Virus record (IMG/VR): IMGVR_UViG_3300011013_000042
Coordinates: 1 to 37,322 of that record
Length of the DNA: 37,322 nucleotides
Reading direction: 5' to 3' (one strand)
DNA from: a virus
In this document: positions 31,703 to 37,322 of the stretch, in pieces
Layout of the letters: each line of letters opens with the position of its first letter
Position numbering within the stretch: the first letter of the stretch is position 1
Notes under the pieces: model-generated
What the model saw: the letters and a program-made list of their open reading frames with translations, nothing else
Databases searched by the model: none
What the model was told of the DNA's origin: nothing
Position numbers and translations under genes: made by a program

Positions 31703-31732
31703 GCCAGAACTTGAGCAAAGTCAAGTTCCGGC
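31703..31732 (-). terminator. Terminator between scaffold and capsid genes
   Basis: Two 12-base arms (31703-31714 and 31721-31732) pair with one G-T type mismatch across a six-base loop. On the minus strand the stem is followed by TTTATTATTT. It would reduce transcription into the capsid gene unless a further promoter follows; I found no convincing promoter in the 119 bases between the stem-loop and the capsid start. Confidence 0.6.
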
Positions 31733-31762
31733 CCGGAAGTAAAAAAAAGAAGCGGTTATTTA

Positions 31763-32734
31763 TTATCTCGCACTTATTACTGTTTTACCATGTAATTGCT
31801 CAAGCATCCTCTCCATTTCTTTACGATAAAAGTTTTGTTGCGGGTGGCCGGAAATTCTAAAAGGGTGTTTCTCATCATAAAAAGAATTTATTTTATCTTG
31901 AATCTCTTCAGGGGTACTGCCACTAGTTCCTTTTACTTGAGGATCAAACTTATCTTCTAGAAGACCAGATCCAATCCTTTGGAAAATATCCGTCAACAAA
32001 ACAGATTCCATAAATCCCTGGTCAGTAAGAGAATCTATTTCTTCTTTAGAGGCAAATTGTTCTAAACCTCTACCCGCTAATTGCACGTTATGCTCGTACT
32101 TTTCGCCCCATTTTGTCTTAAGTCCCTCAATTTGAGTATTTCTATCCGCAAGAGCTGCATTTGTTTGTTCCTCTGCACTTGTGTGATTACTTGTATTCAT
32201 ATAATCAAAAAGGGCTTGAGCTTGTCTAGGTAGAATCCCATTATCGTGGGCCACCTTTTTAAATCCGTCTAAGAGGCCGCTATCTTTTTGGCCATCCGCT
32301 AGATTATTTTTGATGTCGTATTTTTCAATAGTTTCTGGAACACCTAATTTTTTATACGTCTCTTTCCATTGATCCGTTGTAAATTTTTCGTTAGGTACTA
32401 GCATTTTATCCGCACCTATCTGGCTAGAGGCATGTATCAAAGCTTTAAAGACTTCATTATTTTTAAATTTTCCTGTAGTGGTATCAAGATACTTTAATAG
32501 TGTTTTATTCCCATGATACTCTTGATCCAATCCTTCTGGATATTCGATAGTAGCCGCGCCGGAATCATCATCACCCCCAGAGCCACCGCCACTGTCGCCT
32601 CCACCAGAGGTACCGTTAGAATCTCCACTAGTTCCGCTACCCCCATCAGTCTCTCCTCCGAGGTTAAAATTACCCTCTTGATTCTGTAATACTAGTACAA
32701 AAAATGAATACAAACTTAATAATAATTTTTTCAT
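31763..32734 (-). CDS. Capsid assembly scaffold protein
   Basis: A 323-residue acidic protein upstream of the capsid gene. After the N terminus comes a Gly/Ser/Asp-rich linker (about residues 25-62), then helical parts including LGVPETIEKYDI, found in phage scaffolds, and a long charged C-terminal region (EEIQDKINSFYDEKHPF, RKEMERMLEQL). Scaffolds direct procapsid assembly and leave before packaging. The start overlaps the preceding gene as ATGA, with AAAGGG upstream, so the unusual N terminus MKKLLLSLYSFFVLVL is probably real. That stretch looks like a Sec signal or membrane anchor and is not typical for a scaffold. Confidence 0.75.
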   Translation of the reverse strand: MKKLLLSLYSFFVLVLQNQEGNFNLGGETDGGSGTSGDSNGTSGGGDSGGGSGGDDDSGAATIEYPEGLDQEYHGNKTLLKYLDTTTGKFKNNEVFKALIHASSQIGADKMLVPNEKFTTDQWKETYKKLGVPETIEKYDIKNNLADGQKDSGLLDGFKKVAHDNGILPRQAQALFDYMNTSNHTSAEEQTNAALADRNTQIEGLKTKWGEKYEHNVQLAGRGLEQFASKEEIDSLTDQGFMESVLLTDIFQRIGSGLLEDKFDPQVKGTSGSTPEEIQDKINSFYDEKHPFRISGHPQQNFYRKEMERMLEQLHGKTVISAR

Positions 32735-33012
32735 AGGTTATACGCCCTTTCGTTTTCTTTTTGTTGCTCAATAAATTTTATTACCTGTTCAATATCGCGG
32801 TTAATTTGCTCTAAGATATAGACTACTAATTCCCTTTGACCTTCATTTCTTGAAGTCTCTTCAGGGCTAGAACCGACTGTCTTAGTAAACATTCGCCCTG
32901 CCCTCATTAGATCATAAAGAATTAATTTACCGTCTTCTGTTTCAAAAAATGACTGATACGCTTTGATTAAATCTAGTTGTTGATCCCCGCTTTTCTTTTT
33001 TCTTCTCGCCAT
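32731..33012 (-). CDS. Bbp19-like small virion-module protein
   Basis: A 93-residue protein with a basic start (ARRKKKSGDQ), FFETEDGKLILYDLMRAG and EGQRELVVYILEQIN. This matches the pattern of Bordetella phage Bbp19 relatives, which lie between portal and scaffold genes in many podoviruses and have no proven role. It is adjacent to the portal stop and overlaps the scaffold start by four bases. Confidence 0.7.
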   Translation of the reverse strand: MARRKKKSGDQQLDLIKAYQSFFETEDGKLILYDLMRAGRMFTKTVGSSPEETSRNEGQRELVVYILEQINRDIEQVIKFIEQQKENERAYNL

Positions 33013-34710
33013 TTAGCCTCCTTGAGCTTTAGTTAAATCCGCGGCCGTTTTAGCGTTTGCTTGATTAGTTTGTTCCTCCGCCATGGCCTCTTCTTCGTTA
33101 TTTCTATCCTGTCTTATCTCCTCTACTTCAGAATCCTCTCTAAAAATTCTCTGATCTACGCCAAACAATCGCGCATTTAATTTTATAATCTCCTCAGAAT
33201 TTATAATGTCAGCAGCGTTAGGTTGTATTTGAATGGCCACAGCAGAAGACTCTATAAACCTTTGCACATTAGTCGCGTCTGCCACTCTTTGCGCTTTAGC
33301 TATTTGAGAAGAAAAGAATACATTTAGCTGCCCATCTTTTACGGCCAAAATAGGTGGAGGATTCTCAGGCAAGACTTTCTTTCTGCCCATGATAGAAATT
33401 AAACGAGCTATCAAGGGTTTTAAAAGTTCAAAGTGTTGACGGCCAAGAATGGGGCCCAACAGACGTAGTTGTTCTTCTACTCTTTGATTAACCTCGGTTG
33501 CGGTCATTTGCGGTCCTTCTTTTAATTGAAGTTGATCAATAAAGAAGGCCTGTTTAATACGGTCCCTAACATCACGGAGCATTTCTAATCCAATACCAAT
33601 ATCCCCTCCGGTCAATAGAGGGAATATTCTATCCTCGGTCCCTGAACGATACGAATTTAATCCTCCGGGTATAGTATTAACTCTTCCCATGATACCATCA
33701 TCAGGAATCATAAGAGGAGGATCTACAGTTTTCTGAGCGGATCTAATCGTTGTTTGCATCATACTATTAAGCATACGAATATCGGGCAATGACTTCATAG
33801 CAGGAGAGCGACCATAAGTCTCTCCAGAGGATTTTATCCAACGACTAATAATATAGGGATTCTCATCAAAGCCAGACTCTTTAAGAATTATATCCCTATC
33901 AATCCAGACATGAATAGAAGCAAACTTTTTATTTCTTTTATTTAATTTACCAAATTCAATATCTGTACGAGGCATAATAATGTGTACTGTCCTTACGGGC
34001 TTATTAAAATCTTTTTTAAGTTCTTCTGCGAACTCTCCAAATGCATCTTCTCCAAAACGCTCAAACGCTTTTCTAACTGAAATAGTATCTTCTCTAAACA
34101 CAGTGTCTATAATTCCTTTAGAGTTTTCTAGGACATGCAATTCAAAAATAGGTATAGAAAGGAATCGAAAAATATCTTCTGTATCTTCAACAACTAAAAT
34201 AGCTCCTGTACCGAAAGAACCTAAGTCTATATAAAACTCATGAATCTCTGTCTGAAAATTTGAATTATTTAAAAAGTCGTGAATGTTTCTAACTAAAAGT
34301 TGAAGATACTTTTTAACTTCAGGATCGTTATCCACTTCCTCTTTATTAGTAGTCAATGAAAACCATTGGCCAGCGGGATTAGTTAACATAGAATGAAGTG
34401 CAGAGGCCAACAATTCATTGAAGTGTTCGGGAGAACCATCATATAAATGATCGTTCTTCTCATCCCCTTTAGTTTTATGGAATTTATCCGTAAAAATTTG
34501 ATCTTTACTAGGAACAACGTAGTCGGCAATCTCCGCCCAAGTGGTGTCCCAATTACGTCTAAGGGACTTTGTATCCTCATACATTTTAATTAATTTTTTA
34601 GCTTTAGCCTTTTGGCCAAATTCTTCAGGAGAAGGGGCCATAGGGGTTTCGGGCGCATTGTTACTCAATACCGTCCGCTTACTGGGAATAATTACTTTTT
34701 TACGAACCAT
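33013..34710 (-). CDS. Portal (head-tail connecting) protein
   Basis: A 565-residue protein of the podovirus head-to-tail connector family. Recognisable segments are YEDTKSLRRNWDTTWAEIAD at the front, GSPEHFNELLASALHSMLTN, then FYIDLGSFGTGAILVVED, and SSGETYGRSPAMKSLPDIRM with TATEVNQRVEEQLRLLGPIL. Twelve copies form the ring through which DNA is packaged. ATG 34710, preceded by GGGAG nine bases upstream, is preferred to a start at 34788, whose extra residues overlap the previous gene and have no family match. The C-terminal tail is Glu- and Gln-rich. Confidence 0.9.
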   Translation of the reverse strand: MVRKKVIIPSKRTVLSNNAPETPMAPSPEEFGQKAKAKKLIKMYEDTKSLRRNWDTTWAEIADYVVPSKDQIFTDKFHKTKGDEKNDHLYDGSPEHFNELLASALHSMLTNPAGQWFSLTTNKEEVDNDPEVKKYLQLLVRNIHDFLNNSNFQTEIHEFYIDLGSFGTGAILVVEDTEDIFRFLSIPIFELHVLENSKGIIDTVFREDTISVRKAFERFGEDAFGEFAEELKKDFNKPVRTVHIIMPRTDIEFGKLNKRNKKFASIHVWIDRDIILKESGFDENPYIISRWIKSSGETYGRSPAMKSLPDIRMLNSMMQTTIRSAQKTVDPPLMIPDDGIMGRVNTIPGGLNSYRSGTEDRIFPLLTGGDIGIGLEMLRDVRDRIKQAFFIDQLQLKEGPQMTATEVNQRVEEQLRLLGPILGRQHFELLKPLIARLISIMGRKKVLPENPPPILAVKDGQLNVFFSSQIAKAQRVADATNVQRFIESSAVAIQIQPNAADIINSEEIIKLNARLFGVDQRIFREDSEVEEIRQDRNNEEEAMAEEQTNQANAKTAADLTKAQGG

Positions 34711-34714
34711 TCTT

Positions 34715-34993
34715 TTATCTCCCAGATAAAAATATTGATCGGCCTGGAAGGGCCACTCTTCTTTGGATTGACCTTCTTCTCTTCTCAAACACTTGCGCCA
34801 ATTTATCTAGTTGCGAAGTACCTCCAGAAGATCCGCGAATGGCCCCAGGAGTAGAGACTTTAAACCCTTCAAAACCTTCCCTTGGTAAAAATGAAGTAGA
34901 TTGGGTATCTCCGGCCAATAAAAAAGACTTTAGGCTATTTTTTAAAAAAATACTACTCCCTCTAGTGTTCTTTCTTTGATCTAAATTCGGCAT
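34715..34993 (-). CDS. Small unknown protein between terL and portal
   Basis: A 92-residue basic protein, rich in Ser, Gly and Arg, with little predicted structure apart from a short helix (QLDKLAQVFEKRRRS). AGGAGAG lies just before its ATG, eight bases after the terL stop, and it ends four bases before the portal start, so it is a genuine member of the operon. I recognise no family; small basic proteins at this place may be minor head or packaging factors. Confidence 0.55.
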   Translation of the reverse strand: MPNLDQRKNTRGSSIFLKNSLKSFLLAGDTQSTSFLPREGFEGFKVSTPGAIRGSSGGTSQLDKLAQVFEKRRRSIQRRVALPGRSIFLSGR

Positions 34994-35001
34994 AAACTCT
35001 C

Positions 35002-36639
35002 CTATGCGGACAAGGCCAATTCGTTATATTTGCCATCCGCTACTTGTTGTTTCCCTCGATTCCTTCTCGGATCATTAGGAAAATAAGAAATACGATCATC
35101 TAGTGAGGAGTATCCAAAACTATCTGCCCCATGAGAAGACCAATCATGTTTTGGAGTCTTTTTGAACATCATTAGCTTACCATCGTACTCCTTTTGGTAA
35201 TTGTATAGGCAATCTAGGCCTCTTGCACACTTTTCTGCATCAAACCATGAGTTTTTTAGTCGATCACGCGACGCATTTATACGATCTTCGATACTTTGGC
35301 GTGTCTGTATCTCCACATTAAGTCCTTTTGCTCTTGCAGATTCTTGCCTAGACACTCCGGTAATAAAATCCTTTGCCGCCCCATCATGCGGCCAAACATG
35401 TCTACCGTATTTATAGCCGTATCCTTTAATCTCTTCGCTCCCGTCCTCATCAATATTAGTGAGGCGATTAAGTTGCTCTTTTGCTTCAAGGAGGCGAATA
35501 TAATGATCTACACCCCTACCGTTATTTTCGTAGTAGTCAATATACCTGTATTGCCCTCCAATTTTTTGGATAAACCAAATTGTACACTTATCGCCAATGC
35601 CTAAATCCCAAAAGGTATCCACGGGGTACCGACTATCGTAAGGTACAGAACAAATTCTCCCTTCTTCTCGTAATCTATTAAGTCTATGTCCGAAATAAGC
35701 CCCTATAACGGCGGCAGTAAAAGAACACTCAAGCTCTTGTTCTATTTCCTCGGGAGATAAGTCCTCCCGCATATCGTCTAATTCTTCTCGATCTAAAATT
35801 CCAGTTTCAGAGGCGCGATATATGGCGGTAAACCAATTACTACATACTAGATACTTACGGTATTGATTATATCTATTTTGTTCCGCAGGATCTAAATCCA
35901 AAAGCATCCGGTTGAGATCTATATCTGAGGTATCGTTATTTATTCCTAAACGGCGATTAATCATTAACTCAAAATGAGCTTCCTTTTTAAGATCACGGTC
36001 CATTAGGTATCTTTTCACATAAAGTTCATTGGCCCTGCCTTTTTCGTATCTATGGTAAAAATGGTTTTGTCCTTTTGGGGTGCCTATAAAGATGGCCCAT
36101 GGTTCAAGAGGACAACCACTCATGTCCATATAAACGCCCATATCTCTTGCGGTCTTCTTTCTATCAGCAAGGGCCGGTCTAACAATCTGACCCCAAAGTA
36201 TGGGGTCACATTGGGCAAATTCATCTAGTATGCCCCCGTCGAGATAGATCCCACGTAAATCATCGGGTGCGTCCGCACCTATAAGCATAAGTTTTATAAC
36301 ATCGGGGTCTCTATCTCCTGTTTCGGGACAAATTCTCCCAGGTCTTGGAATATAGATAGTTAGTTCCGTCTTGTTTACTTTAACGCCCGGGATATTTCGC
36401 GTATAATCTACAAAGTATTGCCAAGCTATCTTTTTCGCTTGCTTGTAAGTAGGGGCTATATAGGCATATTGAGGATTTCTTAAAGGATTCGAGAGCCCTC
36501 TATGTAAGATCTCATTGATGGCTAGTACCGTTTTACCAAATCTACGATGGCATACTAAAACATTAAAACGCTTTAGCGCACCATGAATTAACTTTTGGAG
36601 TCTACGGGGCTTATAGCCCGTACCTATCTTCTTAATCAT
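35002..36639 (-). CDS. terL: Terminase large subunit
   Basis: A 545-residue packaging motor. The ATPase has Walker A CHRRFGKT at 30-37 and Walker B GGILDE at 135-140, with the coupling segment IFIGTPKGQNHFY near 183-195. The RNase H-like nuclease has acidic residues D345 (FWDLGIGD), D419 (PHDGAAKD) and D506 (HGADSFGY). It pulls DNA into the procapsid and cuts it. Its ATG overlaps the preceding gene's stop as TAATG. terS is not next to it in this window but lies beyond the left end on the same strand. Confidence 0.95.
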   Translation of the reverse strand: MIKKIGTGYKPRRLQKLIHGALKRFNVLVCHRRFGKTVLAINEILHRGLSNPLRNPQYAYIAPTYKQAKKIAWQYFVDYTRNIPGVKVNKTELTIYIPRPGRICPETGDRDPDVIKLMLIGADAPDDLRGIYLDGGILDEFAQCDPILWGQIVRPALADRKKTARDMGVYMDMSGCPLEPWAIFIGTPKGQNHFYHRYEKGRANELYVKRYLMDRDLKKEAHFELMINRRLGINNDTSDIDLNRMLLDLDPAEQNRYNQYRKYLVCSNWFTAIYRASETGILDREELDDMREDLSPEEIEQELECSFTAAVIGAYFGHRLNRLREEGRICSVPYDSRYPVDTFWDLGIGDKCTIWFIQKIGGQYRYIDYYENNGRGVDHYIRLLEAKEQLNRLTNIDEDGSEEIKGYGYKYGRHVWPHDGAAKDFITGVSRQESARAKGLNVEIQTRQSIEDRINASRDRLKNSWFDAEKCARGLDCLYNYQKEYDGKLMMFKKTPKHDWSSHGADSFGYSSLDDRISYFPNDPRRNRGKQQVADGKYNELALSA

Positions 36640-36938
36640 TAAAGATCAGTTAGATCCTCAGGCGGGACTGGGCCTAAGGTGTCTTCGGTGGTCCCCAAAA
36701 TTTCTTTATCCGCATTTACTAGCAAAGCAAGAAGAGTTTCTTTTGAGGCATTCCCTTTAAATTCTATTTTTCTTTCAGTTAGTGCCTCTTTTAGACTAGA
36801 TGCGGTCATAAGAGTATAGTCCTTTTGCACTTTTGTCGCAGGTTCTTCTTTTTCTTCTAATATGTTTTCTACCTTTTTAGATGCCGCCGGAGCTTTAAAA
36901 GGCTCAAAGCCAGTATCAGTTAAGATTCTCTTTTTCAT
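36639..36938 (-). CDS. HeH/SAP-like DNA-binding protein at the head of the late operon
   Basis: A 99-residue protein. Residues about 45-80 (SSLKEALTERKIEFKGNASK, then ETLLALL) match the helix-extension-helix pattern of HeH/SAP domains, which bind DNA. The start is disordered and basic; the end is acidic and finishes PEDLTDL, related to the D-L-D-x-L tips of the replication proteins. ATG 36938 with GAGGG upstream is chosen over 36953. It is translationally coupled to terL. A role linking packaging to DNA ends or to the replisome is plausible but not shown. Confidence 0.6.
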   Translation of the reverse strand: MKKRILTDTGFEPFKAPAASKKVENILEEKEEPATKVQKDYTLMTASSLKEALTERKIEFKGNASKETLLALLVNADKEILGTTEDTLGPVPPEDLTDL

Positions 36939-36974
36939 AAATTCTACCCTCATTAAAGTTTTACGTAAAAGACT

Positions 36975-37003
36975 AAAATACAGTAAAGGCGCAAGAGTGT
37001 AAC
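36975..37003 (-). promoter_or_regulatory. Possible late-operon promoter
   Basis: On the minus strand: GTTACA (37003-36998), 17-base spacer, TATTTT (36980-36975). Each hexamer matches consensus at four positions. A transcript would start near 36968, about 30 bases before the first late ATG. Confidence 0.3.
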
Positions 37004-37112
37004 ACTGCTATGCGTCACCTTAAGGGGCCGGGAGGTATTTTGGGTCAAGGAAACTAGGGAACATTCTATCCTTATTAGTGCCTTTGCTAGGAGGTAGGGA
37101 TTTTTAGTAGGG

Positions 37113-37217
37113 TTAGTATACAGTTGGGGTGCTTTTAAGCGTAAAGTAGTTAGTATACAGTTGGGGTGCTTTTAAGCGTAAAGTAGTTAGTATACAGTTG
37201 GGGTGCTTTTAGGCGTA
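37113..37217. repeat. 37-bp tandem repeat with operator-like cores
   Basis: Two identical 37-base units (37113-37149, 37150-37186) and a third that matches for about 31 bases (from 37187). Each begins TTAGTATACAGTT, whose complement AACTGTATACTAA differs by one base from the operator-like site at 1868-1880. On the minus strand each unit also contains TTTACG and, 19 bases later, TATACT, so each could be a weak leftward promoter or a regulator site. Confidence 0.85.
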
Positions 37218-37220
37218 GGG

Positions 37221-37322
37221 GGGAAAGGCCGTTTTGTAAAAAATCGTGCTCTTTTAGGGTAGGGAAAAGGCCGTTTTGTAAAAAATCGTTCTCTTTTAGG
37301 GTAGGGAAAAGGCCGTTTTGTA
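37221..37322. repeat. 41-42-bp tandem repeat cut by the window end
   Basis: Unit A 37221-37261 (41 bases), unit B 37262-37303 (42 bases, differing by one inserted A and one G-to-T change) and the first 19 bases of unit C. Each contains AAAGGCCGTTTTGTA. Sequence at position 1 does not continue the unit, so the window breaks inside the array. Confidence 0.85.

Larger units (their letters stand above)
36939..37322. other. Non-coding region upstream of the late operon
   Basis: No convincing gene in 384 bases. It holds a possible leftward promoter, about 110 bases of unassigned sequence, then two tandem repeat families to the window end. The block could be part of a terminal repeat or a control region next to the packaging site; this cannot be decided because the window stops in the repeat. 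Confidence 0.6.

Noticed and set aside
34711-34788. Longer N terminus for the portal protein
   Set aside because: It would overlap the upstream small gene, lacks family similarity, and the downstream ATG at 34710 has GGGAG at good spacing.
37113-37322. CRISPR array
   Set aside because: The 37-bp and 42-bp units are contiguous tandem copies without unique spacers.
1-37322. Phage RNA polymerase, integrase, reverse transcriptase or diversity-generating element, tRNA genes
   Set aside because: Looked for because of the podovirus plan and fibre repeats; no frame shows the motifs, and no cloverleaf was noticed.

Overview
The window is almost all of an AT-rich, tailed double-stranded DNA phage of podovirus type, presumably infecting a Gram-negative bacterium. 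Evidence for the morphotype is the minus-strand order: large terminase, portal, Bbp19-like protein, scaffold, major capsid, capsid-associated protein, tail adaptor (T7 gp11-like), tail nozzle (gp12-like), three ejection proteins, then fibres. I see no phage RNA polymerase, integrase, tRNA or reverse transcriptase, so transcription should rely on the host enzyme. Host identity cannot be fixed from the sequence.

Layout. Positions 2-157 are the end of an unknown gene, followed by an alpha/beta hydrolase (+). HNH nuclease and small terminase (1827-897, -) diverge from an XRE-like regulator (1918-2322, +) across a short bidirectional promoter with GTATAC-type operators. A 505-bp non-coding block (terminators, a T/A tandem repeat, a perfect inverted repeat carrying the same operator, a promoter) leads into the replication operon (2828 to about 11201, +): SF3 helicase, ExoX-C-like protein, small unknown, family A DNA polymerase, SSB-like protein, PD-(D/E)XK exonuclease, unknown, SNF2-type helicase, T7-lysozyme-like amidase, unknown and a very small gene. 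From 36938 down to 11190 (-) runs the late operon: HeH/SAP-like protein, terL, virion genes, fibres, and a lysis cassette that meets the early operon head-on at a stem-loop. The last 210 bp hold two families of tandem repeats; the first carries three more operator-like sites and the window stops inside the second.

How it works together (inference). The regulator probably controls its own divergent promoter, the replication promoter and perhaps the late region. The polymerase has leucine at the position equivalent to E. coli Pol I 762, which fits a less strictly lytic style than T7. The most striking pattern is a shared C-terminal tip, acidic residues followed by L-D/N-x-L-COOH, on six unrelated DNA-transaction proteins (small terminase, regulator, SF3 helicase, a small unknown, DNA polymerase and, more loosely, the HeH protein), with looser D-G-L tips on the SSB-like protein and the neighbouring unknown. 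It resembles sliding-clamp-binding or SSB-tip peptides and could be a phage-wide docking tag. Other unusual points: Sec-type signal peptides on two giant fibre-like proteins, a hydrophobic signal-like N terminus on the scaffold, two small genes that appear to start at AUC/AUU, and strong local enrichment of the palindrome GGCC.
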